Shown piece by piece: positions 45,688 through 55,151 of a stretch of 64,000 nt of DNA. How positions within the stretch are numbered: the first letter of the stretch is position 1; each line of letters begins with the position of its first letter. A program made the position numbers and the translations under genes. The stretch is from Rhodanobacter sp. DHB23 (GTDB lineage: Bacteria; Pseudomonadota; Gammaproteobacteria; Xanthomonadales; Rhodanobacteraceae), in NCBI RefSeq assembly GCF_014842975.1, contig NZ_JACYXK010000024.1, positions 2,554 through 66,553 of the forward strand, given 5' to 3'. Under the pieces are notes generated by a model. The model had not been told where the DNA came from. It was given only the letters and a program-made list of their open reading frames with translations, and ran no database searches.

Positions 45688-45954
45688 AGAGCCTGTTCAT
45701 GATCCCCAAGCACCCCGCGCCGGGATCTGTTTGCGCGTAGGCCAAGGAAGAGCGAAGGAGTGGACGTCGGTCCACGACTGAGTGATGACGCAGGGATGCG
45801 GGCAAACAGACCCGGCCCTGCGGGTTGCCGTCGAATGGCCGCCATGCGGCAGCGCGCGGCTTGGCCTGACGGCCAGTCAGGCCGGCGCCACGCACTACCA
45901 CCTGGCAGCCATTCGACGGCAACGCGGGGTACTTGGGGATCATGAGCAGGCTCT
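45688..45954. mobile_element. MITE-like insertion between the acrA and acrB genes
   Basis: 267 bp bounded by 32-bp inverted ends that differ at only two positions (AGAGCCTGTTCATGATCCCC versus AGAGCCTGCTCATGATCCCC at their starts). Inside are two more inverted pairs: CCGGGATCTGTTTGC with GCAAACAGACCCGG, and GCCGTCGAATGGC with GCCATTCGACGGC. It has no coding capacity for a transposase. It fills the intergenic space exactly, ending 4 bp from the acrA stop and 6 bp from the acrB ATG, so it replaced the native acrB leader. Confidence 0.8.
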
Positions 45955-45958
45955 TCCG

Positions 45959-47146
45959 TTACTTGCCGGCTGCCGCTGCGGAACCGCCCGCGGCCGGCTG
46001 CGGCTGCCACGGCGAAGCCTTGGCCGGCGCACCGTCGCGCACGTTCTGCACGCCGGACACCACCACCTGGTCGCCGGCCGCGAGGCCGCCGGTGACCACC
46101 CAGTTGCTGCCGCTCATGCCGCCGGTGGCGACGTCGTGGCGCTTGACGTTGCCGTCGCCGCCGACCACGAACACGTAGGCGCCGGCGGTGTCGCGCAGCA
46201 CGGCGGTCTGCGGCACCAGGAACACCTGGTGCTGCTCGCCCAGCTTCGCCTTCAGCGTCACGTACATGCCGGGCAGCAGGCTGTGCCTGGGATTGGGGAT
46301 CTGCGCGCGCAGGTTCATCGCGCCGGTGGACGGGTCCACCGTGGCGGCGGTGAAGTCCAGCACGCCCGGTTCGGCATAGGTACTGCCGTCGGGCAGGGTC
46401 ACGCGCACGGTGGCCGTGTTCGGCTGGGCGAGCGTGACGCCGCCGCCGGTCTGCGCCTGGCGCAGCTGCTCCATGTCGGCCACGCTCATGGTGAAGTTCA
46501 CGTACAGCGGGTCGATCTGGTCCACCGTGGTGAGCAGGGTCGCGCTGGCGCCGGTGTCGGCGGTGCCGTTGCCGACGATGGCGCCTTCGGTCACCTGCTG
46601 CTGGCCGGAGCGGCCGTCGATGGGCGACACCACCCGGGTGTAGCCGAGGTTGATGCGGGCGGTTTCCACGGCGGCCTGCGCCTGCTGCACGGCGGCGGCG
46701 GCGCTGCGCTCGGTGGCCTCGTCGGCGTCCAGCTGCGCGCGTGCGATGTAACCCTGCGGGATGAGCTGGCGGTCGCGTTCGGCCACCACGTGCGCATTGG
46801 TGTAGGTGGCCTTGGCCGAGGCGAGGTTGGCGATGCTGGAATTCAGCGCGGCCTGGTAGGGCGCCGGGTCGATCTGGAACATCAGGTCGCCCTTCTTCAC
46901 GTCGGAGCCTTCGACGTAGACGCGCTTCAGCAGCACGCCGGACACGCGGGCGCGCACGTCGGCGCTGCGGAAGGACGACAGGCGGCCGACCAGGTCCTTG
47001 GTCAGCGGCTCGTTCTGCGGCTGCACGGTGACCACGCCCACCTGCGGCGGCGGCATTTGCGGCGGGCCTTGTTCCTTCTTGCCGCAGGCGGTCAGGGCCA
47101 GCAGGCCGAGGCACAACGCGGGGGCGCGCAGGGACGGGGATTTCAT
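45959..47146 (-). CDS. acrA: RND periplasmic adaptor (membrane fusion protein), AcrA/MexA type
   Basis: 395 residues. Lipoprotein signal LCLGLLALTACGKKEQGPP with the lipidated Cys in LTAC. The lipoyl/barrel-sandwich half-motifs FRSADVRARVSGVLLKRVYV and INLGYTRVVSPIDGRSGQQQ flank a coiled-coil hairpin; the beta-barrel and membrane-proximal domains follow, ending in an Ala/Pro/Gly-rich tail. It bridges the AcrB-type pump to an outer-membrane channel. First gene of the operon; promoter in the divergent region to the right. Confidence 0.95.
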   Translation of the reverse strand: MKSPSLRAPALCLGLLALTACGKKEQGPPQMPPPQVGVVTVQPQNEPLTKDLVGRLSSFRSADVRARVSGVLLKRVYVEGSDVKKGDLMFQIDPAPYQAALNSSIANLASAKATYTNAHVVAERDRQLIPQGYIARAQLDADEATERSAAAAVQQAQAAVETARINLGYTRVVSPIDGRSGQQQVTEGAIVGNGTADTGASATLLTTVDQIDPLYVNFTMSVADMEQLRQAQTGGGVTLAQPNTATVRVTLPDGSTYAEPGVLDFTAATVDPSTGAMNLRAQIPNPRHSLLPGMYVTLKAKLGEQHQVFLVPQTAVLRDTAGAYVFVVGGDGNVKRHDVATGGMSGSNWVVTGGLAAGDQVVVSGVQNVRDGAPAKASPWQPQPAAGGSAAAAGK

Positions 47147-47538
47147 GGGGACTCCGGGGCGTGCTGATCGTGGTCGGATGACGGCGCTTCACGCGCGCCG
47201 TAAAAAGAGCAGGTGCGGGTTCGCGGCTCGCTACTATACCGCACGGTTCACAATTTATTGAAGGGCTTGCGGGAGGTTTTCCGGGCGACCGGTCCGGACG
47301 GGCGCGGGGGAAGCGGTGCCGCGTTTCCGCCATGTGTCGCCGTGATGTCGCGCCGGTGACGTCGCGTGCCCGCCGTGCGCGTCTGCATCGGGGCTTCGAC
47401 GATGCGTTTGCGTACTGTCCCCGCGAGCATGAATGAAGCGCCGTCCATGACGCTATGCACAAGGCACAACGATGGATTGAAGCGTATCCTTTTGGGGCTT
47501 TATCGCGTCACTTTCGTCTCCACTACACAGTAGATGCC
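47147..47538. other. Divergent control region between acrA and glutamate dehydrogenase
   Basis: On the minus strand, TATAGT (47238-47233) with TTCAAT about 18 bp further up is a weak candidate acrA promoter; the latter overlaps TTCAATAAATTGTGAA, an imperfect dyad that a TetR-type repressor could use. No such regulator gene is adjacent. For the plus strand, TTGAAG at 47475 with TTTATC 16 bp on is a weak promoter candidate just before the dehydrogenase start. An upstream in-frame ATG at 47455 also exists. Confidence 0.35.
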
Positions 47539-50500
47539 ATGAATGCCATTCGTGCAGACCATGAAGTTCCGTTTCAGTCCGCCGTTCTCGAGGCGCTGAA
47601 GCAAACCGGATTCCCCGCCCAGCGCCTTGATGAGGCGCAATTTTTTATCGGAGCCTTCTTCGCGCGGATCAGCGAGGGCGATCGTGGCCTGCACACCCCG
47701 GCGCGATGGGCGACCGTGGTGGGCGGCCTGCTGGACTTCATGCAGCAGCGCACGCCGGGGCGTGCCGCCGTGCGCGTGCTGAACCCCGAGGCCGGCCACG
47801 GCCAGTTGCAGATCGTCACCGACGACATGCCGTTCCTGATCGACACCGTGAGCATGGTGGTGTCGGCGCGTTCGCGCGTGCATGCCGTGGTCCATCCGGT
47901 GTTGCCGGTGCGACGCGACGCCGGCGGCAAGCTGCTGGAGCTGGGCGGCGGGCAGGGCGTGGCAGAGTCGGTGATGCATTTCGAGATCGACCGCGTGGCC
48001 GATGCCGCCGAACAGGCGCAACTGGTCGCGCAGGTCGAGGCCGCGCTGGACGACGTGCGCGCCGCCGTGGGCGACTGGGCGGCGATGCGCGACAAGGCGC
48101 TCGCCATCGCCGACGAGCTGCCGCAGCGCAAGCCCGCGCTGGACGCGGCCTCGGCGCGCGAGGCCGGCGAGTTCCTGCGCTGGATCGCCGCGGACAACTT
48201 CACCTTCTTCGGCTACCGCGAATACGAAGTGACCGACGCCGACGGCGACCGCGTGCTGCGTGCCATCGACGGCTCCGGGCTGGGCATCCTGCGCAGGAAC
48301 GAACAGTCGCTGGCGCCGCGCTCGCTGAAGACGCTGGCGGCCAGCGAGCTGCCGCAGTCCGGTGCGGTGGACGCGGTCATCCTCACCAAGACCAATGCGC
48401 GCTCGCGCATGCACCGCCCCGGCTACATGGACTACATCGGCGTGCTGCGCTTCGGCGCCGACGGCCGTGCCGTGTCGGAACAGCGCTTCCTCGGCCTGTT
48501 CACCTCCAGCGCCGGCATGGCGCGCCCGCAGGACGTGCCGCTGGTGCGCCACAAGGTGGAGGCGGTGCTGGCGCGCTCGGGCCTGAAGCGCGACTCGTAC
48601 TCCGGCAAGTCGCTGCGCCATACGCTGGAAACGCTGCCGCGCGAGGAGCTCCTGCAGAGCAGCGAGGACGAGCTGTCCGCCATCGCCAGCGGCATCCTCG
48701 AGCTGCGCCAGCGCGCGCACACGCGCCTGTTCATGCGCCGCGACCGCTATGGCCGCTTCTTCGCCTGCCAGGTGTTCGTGCCGCGCGAGCGCTTCAACAC
48801 CTCGGTGCGCGAACGCATCGAGGCGCTGCTGGGCGAAGCCCTGCACGCCGAGCAGGTCGACTCCTCGGTGCTGATGGGCGAGGACGCGCTGGCGCGCCTC
48901 TACATCGTGCTGCGCCCGAAGATCGGCGACCAGCCCGAATACGACCTGGCCGCGCTGGAGCAGGGCGTGGCGGCGATCGCGCGCAACTGGCACGACGACG
49001 TGCGCGACGCGCTGGTGAAGCAGCGCGGCGAGCACGAAGGCGTGGTGCTGGCGAACCGCTACGCGCGTGCGCTTCCGCCCGGCTACATCGACGACGTGAG
49101 CCCGGCGGTGGCCGCCGAGGACGTGTACCAGCTGTCGCTGCTGGAAGGCGACAACGCCTTGCGCATGTCCTTCTACCATCCGCCGAAGGCGCCGGAGACG
49201 CTGCGCTTCAAGGTCTATCGCTCCGGCGGCGACATCGCGCTGTCCGAAGTGCTGCCGCAGCTGGAGAACCTGGGCCTGCGCGTGCTGACCGAGCATGTCT
49301 ACGAGATCCAGGGCGACGGCGTGCCGCTGTCGATCCAGGACTTCGAGGTGCAGCCGGTGGGCAAGCTCACCTTCAGCGTGGAGCAGGTGGGTTCGCTGTT
49401 CGAGCACGCGTTCGAGCAGATCTGGCGCGGCAACGCCGAGAACGACGGCTTCAATCGTCTCGTGCTGGGCGCCCAGCTGAGCTGGCGCCAGATCGCGATG
49501 CTGCGCGGCTACTGCAAGTACCTGCTGCAGGCCGGCAGCCCGTTCTCGCAGTCGTACATGGAGGACACGCTCAACAACTATCCGGCCATCGCCGGCCTGC
49601 TGGTGGAGCTGTTCCTCGCCAAGTTCGACCCGCGCCGCGAATCGCTGTCGGCCGACGAACGCAAGGCCGCGGGCAAACTGCTGCACGACGAGATGTCCGC
49701 GCTGATCCCGGCCAGCGTGCAGGCGGCGAATCCCGTGCTGGTCGACGGTCTCGCCGCCGCGCTGGCGCAGCCGCGCGCCGAACAGTGCAAGACCATCGAG
49801 GCCGCGATCAACCTGCTGCTGGAGAACGTGGCCAGCCTCGACGAGGACCGCATCCTGCGCAGCTTCGTCGCGGTGATCCACGCCACGCTGCGCACCAGCT
49901 TCTTCCAGCAGTGGAACGGCGCGTACCGCGACTACATCAGCTTCAAGCTCGACTCGCACGCCGTGCCCGAGCTGCCCAAGCCGGTGCCGTACCGCGAGAT
50001 CTGGGTGTGCGCGCCGCGCGTGGAAGGCATCCACCTGCGCTTCGGCCCGGTGGCGCGCGGCGGCCTGCGCTGGTCGGACCGCCGCGAGGATTTCCGCACC
50101 GAGGTGCTGGGCCTGGTGAAGGCGCAGATGGTGAAGAACACCGTGATCGTGCCGGTGGGCTCGAAGGGCGGCTTCTTCGTCAAGAAGCCGCCGGTGGGGG
50201 GCGACCGCGACGCGCAGCTGGCCGAAGGCATCGCCTGCTACAAGCTGTTCATCAACGGCCTGCTCGACATCACCGACAACCTGGTCGAAGGCAAGGTGGC
50301 GAACCCGCACGACGTGGTGCGCCACGACGCGGACGACCCGTACCTGGTGGTCGCCGCCGACAAGGGCACGGCCACCTTCTCCGACATCGCCAACGCGATC
50401 TCGATCGAGCACGGCTACTGGCTGGGCGACGCGTTCGCCTCCGGCGGCTCCAACGGCTACGACCACAAGGGCATGGGCATCACCGCCAAGGGCGCGTGGG

Positions 50501-52461
50501 AGTCGGTGAAGCGCCACTTCCGCGCGCTGGGCCGCGACAGCCAGAGCGAGGACTTCAGCTGCGTGGGCATCGGCGACATGTCCGGCGACGTGTTCGGCAA
50601 CGGCATGCTGCTGTCGCGCCACATCAGGCTGCTGGCCGCGTTCGACCACCGCCACGTGTTCCTCGACCCGAACCCGGACGTGGAGCGCTCCTTCGTCGAG
50701 CGCGAGCGCATGTTCAAGCTGCCGCGTTCGAGCTGGGACGACTACGACAAGTCGCTGATCTCCGCCGGCGGCGGCGTGTGGCCGCGCACGGCCAAGGCCA
50801 TCCCGGTGTCGCCGGAGGTGCGCGCGGCGCTGGGCCTCAAGGCCGATGTCACGCAGTTGGCGCCGAACGAGCTGCTCAACGCCATCCTCAAGGCGCCGGT
50901 GGACCTGCTGTGGAACGGCGGCATCGGCACCTACGTCAAGGCCAGCAGCGAAACCCATGCCGACGCCCGCGACCGCGCCAACAACGGCCTGCGCGTGGAC
51001 GGCAACGAGCTGCGCTGCAAGGTGGTGGGCGAAGGCGGCAACCTCGGCATGACCCAGAAGGGCCGCATCGAGGCGGCGCAGAAGGGCGTGCTGCTCAACA
51101 CCGACTTCATCGACAACTCCGCCGGCGTGGACACCTCCGACCACGAGGTGAACATCAAGATCCTGCTCAACGACGCCGTGCAGCGCGGCGAGCTCACCGA
51201 GGCCGCGCGCAATACCCAGCTCGCCGCGATGACCGACGAGGTGGGCCAACTGGTGCTGTGGGACAACTACCGCCAGAACCAGGCGATCACCCTGATGGAG
51301 CACCAGTCGGCCAAGCGCCTCGGTTCGATGGCGCACTTCATCCGCACGCTGGAAGCCGAGGGTTCGCTGGATCGCCAGGTGGAGAACCTGCCCGGCGAGG
51401 CCGAGCTGACCGAGCGCAAGACGCGCGGCCAGGGCATGACCCGTCCGGAGCTGTCGGTGCTGCTCTCCTACGACAAGATCCGCCTGTTCCAGCAGTTGCT
51501 GGATTCCGACGTGCCGGAAGACCCGTACCTCTCCAAGGAGCTGGTGCGCTACTTCCCCGCGCCGCTGCACGAGAAGTACGCCGCGCACATGCAGCGCCAC
51601 CGCCTGAAGCGCGAGATCATCGCCACCGCGGTGACCAACTCGACGATCAACCGCATGGGCGCCACCTTCATGATGCGCATGCAGGAGGACACCGGCAAAG
51701 GCCCGGCGGCGATCGCCAAGGCCTACACCGCCGCGCGCGAGATCCTCGACGCGCGCGAGCTGTGGGCCGAGATCGAGGCGCTGGACAGCAAGGTGGCCGA
51801 GGGCACCCAGGTCGACGCGGTGATGCAGATCTGGTCGCTGCTGCGCCACATGACGCGCTGGCTGCTCAACCGTCCCGGCGGCACGCTGGAGATCGCCGCC
51901 AACGTCGAGCGCTACCAGGCCGGCGTGAGCGCGCTGCGCAAGGCCCTGCCCGAAGCGCTGACGCCGACCGGCAAGGGCGACTTCGCCTGCAGCCAGGAGA
52001 AGTGGGAAGGCCTGGGCCTGCCCGCCGAGCTGGCCGTGCGCCTGGCCAGGCTGTCGGAACTGCGCGCCGCGCTGGACATGGTCGAAGTGGCGCAGCAGAC
52101 CGGCCAGCCCGTCGAGAAGGTGGCCGGCGTGTTCTACGAACTGGGCGAGGCGCTGGACCTCGAATGGTTGCGCGGCCAGATCGAGGCATTGCCGGTGGAA
52201 GGCCACTGGCACGCGCAGGCACGCGGTTCGCTGCTGGACGAGCTCAACCACCAGCATCGCGCGCTGGCGCAGCAGGTGCTGAAGCTGGGCGGCGGCGGCA
52301 AGGACGTCTCGCCGGTGCAGGCATGGCTGCAGCGCGACGACGCCACCCTGCAGCACACCCGCGGCATGCTGGCCGAGATCCTCACCCAGAACGCCGACTA
52401 CCCGATCGCCTCGGTGGCCGTGCGCCGTCTTGCGCAGCTGGCGCAGGTTCCGGTGGGTTGA
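47539..52461 (+). CDS. gdhB: NAD-specific glutamate dehydrogenase, large (180 kDa) type
   Basis: 1640 residues from ATG 47539 (MNAIRADHEVPFQSAVLEAL); the frame also has an ATG at 47455, which would add 28 residues lacking similarity to typical starts. N-terminal ACT-like and regulatory domains cover about 1-800. The catalytic core includes GPVARGGLRWSDRREDFRTE (about 836), the Lys-containing VPVGSKGGFFVKKPP and the NAD-binding region NGGIGTYVKASSETHADARD. A C-terminal helical domain ends at 1640. It oxidatively deaminates glutamate to 2-oxoglutarate with NAD and is used for amino-acid catabolism. Monocistronic. Confidence 0.96.
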   Translation: MNAIRADHEVPFQSAVLEALKQTGFPAQRLDEAQFFIGAFFARISEGDRGLHTPARWATVVGGLLDFMQQRTPGRAAVRVLNPEAGHGQLQIVTDDMPFLIDTVSMVVSARSRVHAVVHPVLPVRRDAGGKLLELGGGQGVAESVMHFEIDRVADAAEQAQLVAQVEAALDDVRAAVGDWAAMRDKALAIADELPQRKPALDAASAREAGEFLRWIAADNFTFFGYREYEVTDADGDRVLRAIDGSGLGILRRNEQSLAPRSLKTLAASELPQSGAVDAVILTKTNARSRMHRPGYMDYIGVLRFGADGRAVSEQRFLGLFTSSAGMARPQDVPLVRHKVEAVLARSGLKRDSYSGKSLRHTLETLPREELLQSSEDELSAIASGILELRQRAHTRLFMRRDRYGRFFACQVFVPRERFNTSVRERIEALLGEALHAEQVDSSVLMGEDALARLYIVLRPKIGDQPEYDLAALEQGVAAIARNWHDDVRDALVKQRGEHEGVVLANRYARALPPGYIDDVSPAVAAEDVYQLSLLEGDNALRMSFYHPPKAPETLRFKVYRSGGDIALSEVLPQLENLGLRVLTEHVYEIQGDGVPLSIQDFEVQPVGKLTFSVEQVGSLFEHAFEQIWRGNAENDGFNRLVLGAQLSWRQIAMLRGYCKYLLQAGSPFSQSYMEDTLNNYPAIAGLLVELFLAKFDPRRESLSADERKAAGKLLHDEMSALIPASVQAANPVLVDGLAAALAQPRAEQCKTIEAAINLLLENVASLDEDRILRSFVAVIHATLRTSFFQQWNGAYRDYISFKLDSHAVPELPKPVPYREIWVCAPRVEGIHLRFGPVARGGLRWSDRREDFRTEVLGLVKAQMVKNTVIVPVGSKGGFFVKKPPVGGDRDAQLAEGIACYKLFINGLLDITDNLVEGKVANPHDVVRHDADDPYLVVAADKGTATFSDIANAISIEHGYWLGDAFASGGSNGYDHKGMGITAKGAWESVKRHFRALGRDSQSEDFSCVGIGDMSGDVFGNGMLLSRHIRLLAAFDHRHVFLDPNPDVERSFVERERMFKLPRSSWDDYDKSLISAGGGVWPRTAKAIPVSPEVRAALGLKADVTQLAPNELLNAILKAPVDLLWNGGIGTYVKASSETHADARDRANNGLRVDGNELRCKVVGEGGNLGMTQKGRIEAAQKGVLLNTDFIDNSAGVDTSDHEVNIKILLNDAVQRGELTEAARNTQLAAMTDEVGQLVLWDNYRQNQAITLMEHQSAKRLGSMAHFIRTLEAEGSLDRQVENLPGEAELTERKTRGQGMTRPELSVLLSYDKIRLFQQLLDSDVPEDPYLSKELVRYFPAPLHEKYAAHMQRHRLKREIIATAVTNSTINRMGATFMMRMQEDTGKGPAAIAKAYTAAREILDARELWAEIEALDSKVAEGTQVDAVMQIWSLLRHMTRWLLNRPGGTLEIAANVERYQAGVSALRKALPEALTPTGKGDFACSQEKWEGLGLPAELAVRLARLSELRAALDMVEVAQQTGQPVEKVAGVFYELGEALDLEWLRGQIEALPVEGHWHAQARGSLLDELNHQHRALAQQVLKLGGGGKDVSPVQAWLQRDDATLQHTRGMLAEILTQNADYPIASVAVRRLAQLAQVPVG

Positions 52462-52466
52462 AGGCC

Positions 52467-52607
52467 GGGATTCGGGAATAGGGATTGGGGATTCGCAAAA
52501 GCGGGGCACGCGAGCTTGATTTGCCGCGTGCCTTGCCGGGATGATCGGAAGAGCCGGGGCGCCGGCTTTTCCGAATCCCCAATTCCGAATCCCGAATCCC
52601 GAATCCC
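52467..52607. repeat. GGGATTC-type inverted repeats with a terminator
   Basis: GGGATTC-like units on the left (52467-52498) face complementary GAATCCC units on the right (52571-52607), directly abutting the nadK start. Between them AGCCGG-GGCG-CCGGCT followed by TTTT (52552-52570) is an intrinsic terminator for the dehydrogenase gene. The last units may lie in the nadK leader. Confidence 0.75.
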
Positions 52608-53369
52608 ATGCTCATAGCCTTCGTCGCCAGTGACACCAGCGTCGCCCAGCAGGCGCGGCGCAAGCTCGTGGAGCGTTACGGCGACGTGCCCGCCGACGAG
52701 GCCGAGCTGATCGTGGCGCTGGGCGGCGACGGCTTCATGCTGCGCACCCTGCACGCGCATCTCGCGCTGGGCGTACCGGTGTACGGCATGAAGCTCGGCC
52801 GCGTCGGCTTCCTGATGAACAAGCATCGCGTGGACGAGCTGCCCGAGCGCGTGGCGCGTGCGCATGCCGCCGAACTGTTCCCGCTGGAAATGCAGGTAAC
52901 CGATACGGCCGGCCATGCGCACACCGCGCTGGCCTTCAACGAGGTCTCGCTGCTGCGCCAGAGCAACCAGGCCGCACATCTGGAAGTGAAGCTCAACGAC
53001 GCGGTGAAATTGCCCAACCTGATCTGCGACGGCGTGATGGTCGCCACGCCCGCCGGTTCCACCGCCTACAACCTCTCCGCGCACGGGCCCATCCTGCCGC
53101 TGGACGCCAACGTGCTGGCGCTCACCCCGATCAGCCCGTTCCGCCCGCGCCGCTGGCGCGGCGCGATCCTGCCGCACCGCACCCGGGTCAGCCTGCGCGT
53201 GCTCGATCCCGGCAAGCGCCCGGTCAGCGCCACCGCCGATTTCCACGAAGTGCGCGACGTGCGCGAAGTGTCGGTGCGCCAGGCCGAGGGGCAGGGCGTG
53301 CGCCTGCTGTTCGATCCCGAGCACAACCTGGAGCAGCGCATCCTCGACGAGCAGTTCGCCGCGGACTGA
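52608..53369 (+). CDS. nadK: NAD kinase
   Basis: 253 residues. The signature GGDG lies in [15 protein letters not shown] (about 41-55), followed by [13 protein letters not shown], the Asn-Glu of [10 protein letters not shown] and the Gly-rich [18 protein letters not shown] (about 142-159). It phosphorylates NAD to NADP in the cytoplasm. Slightly shorter than E. coli NadK, as in other short gammaproteobacterial forms. There is no clear ribosome-binding site: the GAATCCC repeats run right up to the ATG. Confidence 0.95.
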   Translation: MLIAFVASDTSVAQQARRKLVERYGDVPADEAELIVALGGDGFMLRTLHAHLALGVPVYGMKLGRVGFLMNKHRVDELPERVARAHAAELFPLEMQVTDTAGHAHTALAFNEVSLLRQSNQAAHLEVKLNDAVKLPNLICDGVMVATPAGSTAYNLSAHGPILPLDANVLALTPISPFRPRRWRGAILPHRTRVSLRVLDPGKRPVSATADFHEVRDVREVSVRQAEGQGVRLLFDPEHNLEQRILDEQFAAD

Positions 53370-53421
53370 CCCGCTTTTTTCCCCACACCGCGGGCAAGGC
53401 TGGATGCGAAGCGGCTTCTCG

Positions 53422-53495
53422 GTAGGCGCACCCTGTGCGCGATTGCGGACTGCTTCGATCGGAGCGCAAGGCAATCGCGCACAGGGTGCGCCTAC
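53422..53495. repeat. REP-like 25-bp perfect inverted repeat
   Basis: GTAGGCGCACCCTGTGCGCG plus ATTGC (53422-53446) is exactly complementary to 53471-53495, with a 24-bp spacer. It sits between nadK and the nucleotidase gene. Such GTAGG-initiated GC-rich pairs are abundant, dispersed repeats in Xanthomonadales. Confidence 0.85.
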
Positions 53496-53543
53496 GCAAA
53501 GCGAGTCTCACGCTGTGCGCATGGCATGCGCTAGATTGACCGC

Positions 53544-54458
53544 ATGCCGACCCACGACTCTTCCGCCGCCACCGACAACCGCCTCGTCGTCGCGATCTCC
53601 TCGCGCGCCCTGTTCGACCTGGGCAACAGCCACGAGTTGTTCGAGCGCGAAGGGCTGGACGCCTACCGCAACTTCCAGATCGAGCACGAGGACGAGATCC
53701 TGCAACCCGGCGTGGCCTTCCCGCTGGTGCAGAAACTGCTCGGCCTCAACAAGCTGGCGGGCGACGTGCCGCCGGTGGAAGTGATCCTGTTGTCGCGCAA
53801 CTCCGGCGACACCGGCCTGCGCATCTTCAACGCGATCCAGCACCACGGCCTGGAGATCAGCCGCGCCGCCTTCACCAGCGGCGCGCCCACCTCCGACTAC
53901 ATTGCGCCGTTCAAGGCTGACCTGTTCCTCTCCGCCAACGCCGAGGACGTGGGCCGTGCGCTCAAGGCCGGCGTGGCGGCGGCCACCATCCTGCCCAGCG
54001 TGGCGCCGCCGCGCGCCAGCGAACAATTGCGCATCGCCTTCGATGGCGATGCGGTGATCTTCGGCGACGAGGGCGAGCGCGTCTCGCGCGAGGAAGGCCT
54101 CGAAGCCTTCCACCGCAGCGAGCGCGAGCACGCCGAGGAGCCGCTCTCGGTCGGCCCGTTCCGGGGCTTCCTTACCGCATTGCACCGGTTGCAGGCGGCG
54201 TTCCCCGCGGAGAACTCGCCGATCCGCACCGCCCTGGTCACCGCGCGCTCCGCGCCCGCGCACAAGCGCGTGATCCTCACCCTGCGCCGCTGGGGCGTGC
54301 GCATCGACGAGGCGCTGTTCCTCGGCGGCCGCGACAAAGGCCCCTTCCTCGATGCCTTCGGTGCCGATATCTTCTTCGACGACTCACCGGCCAACGTGGA
54401 GTCCGCGCGCAAGCATGTGGCGACGGGGCATGTGCCGCATGGGGTGAGCAACCGATGA
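53544..54458 (+). CDS. 5'-nucleotidase (cytosolic 5'-nucleotidase I-like)
   Basis: 304 residues. N-terminal AISSRALFDLGNSHELFERE, LSRNSGDTGLRIFNAIQHHG, then IAFDGDAVIFGDEGERV (about 168-184), VTARSAPAHKRVILTLRRWG and a late FGADIFFDDSPANVESA with the HAD-type Asp-Asp. These match the 5'-nucleotidase family with NT5C1 members. It probably hydrolyses nucleoside monophosphates. It follows nadK in the same direction but is separated from it by the REP. Confidence 0.88.
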   Translation: MPTHDSSAATDNRLVVAISSRALFDLGNSHELFEREGLDAYRNFQIEHEDEILQPGVAFPLVQKLLGLNKLAGDVPPVEVILLSRNSGDTGLRIFNAIQHHGLEISRAAFTSGAPTSDYIAPFKADLFLSANAEDVGRALKAGVAAATILPSVAPPRASEQLRIAFDGDAVIFGDEGERVSREEGLEAFHRSEREHAEEPLSVGPFRGFLTALHRLQAAFPAENSPIRTALVTARSAPAHKRVILTLRRWGVRIDEALFLGGRDKGPFLDAFGADIFFDDSPANVESARKHVATGHVPHGVSNR

Positions 54459-54574
54459 CGGATGATCAAGGGATGGCCTGGAAAGTGTTAAAAATTTCTA
54501 GATAGATGCGCCTTCTTCTGCCTTTGTACTGAAAGTGGCATAAATTTTTTTGTGGTTCATTCAGGGGTGAGGCC

Positions 54575-55072
54575 ATGTTTGCATTTGGACAGAAAGGTCG
54601 AACCGGCGAGGCGTTGAAGCGCGGTTCTTACGCATTCTTCCAGGGTGATTTTGTCAATAAGAAAGCTATTGCGGAGATGAGTTTAACGGAAGATGCAAGG
54701 GCGGCACTCTACATCTTCACTAGTTGCAACTGTCTTTATGACCTTTACTTGCAGATGAAAATGTCGCCATTGTCCGGTAAGAAGCCATGGGCGGATTTTC
54801 CTTTCTTCTTGAAGCAAGCGCTTTATGGAATTGAGTGGTACGAATTACAGGAGAGGATGATCAGAGGGACTATTTCACAACCCTGCATACAGGTCTTGGC
54901 AAAAATTGCCGGCTACGCGATGGAGCACGGTGTATACCCTGATGCTATGTCCGCAGCTGAAGTCATTAAGGCCAATGGTGGTGGTGACGTGGCACAAGTT
55001 CGGCAGTTCATCGTAGCGTGTCGTGATCGGTTTCATGCACAGACAATGCATATGTTCGGATGGCCGAAATAG
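54575..55072 (+). CDS. Orphan protein in lower-GC DNA
   Basis: 165 residues; the ATG at 54575 follows GGGGTGAGG. Composition and codon use are visibly more AT-rich than in the neighbours (TTTTTTTGTGGTT just upstream, many Lys/Ile/Phe codons ending in A or T). The product is mostly helical: YAFFQGDFVNKKAIAEMSLT, then ARAALYIFTSCNCLYDLYLQ and KQALYGIEWYELQERMI. No domain recognised. Likely horizontally acquired, possibly a small toxin, effector or prophage remnant, but no context supports a choice. Confidence 0.65.
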   Translation: MFAFGQKGRTGEALKRGSYAFFQGDFVNKKAIAEMSLTEDARAALYIFTSCNCLYDLYLQMKMSPLSGKKPWADFPFFLKQALYGIEWYELQERMIRGTISQPCIQVLAKIAGYAMEHGVYPDAMSAAEVIKANGGGDVAQVRQFIVACRDRFHAQTMHMFGWPK

Positions 55073-55151
55073 GATTGGGAAACGAGGGTCGGGTTCACTT
55101 ACTTCTGGCTCGCTGAGCAATGTGAAATTGCTTCGCGCTGCAAGTTGCATA

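Noticed and set aside
47500..52509. 1669-codon open frame opposite glutamate dehydrogenase
   Set aside because: His/Arg/Ala-rich nonsense composition; the plus strand encodes a full conserved enzyme.
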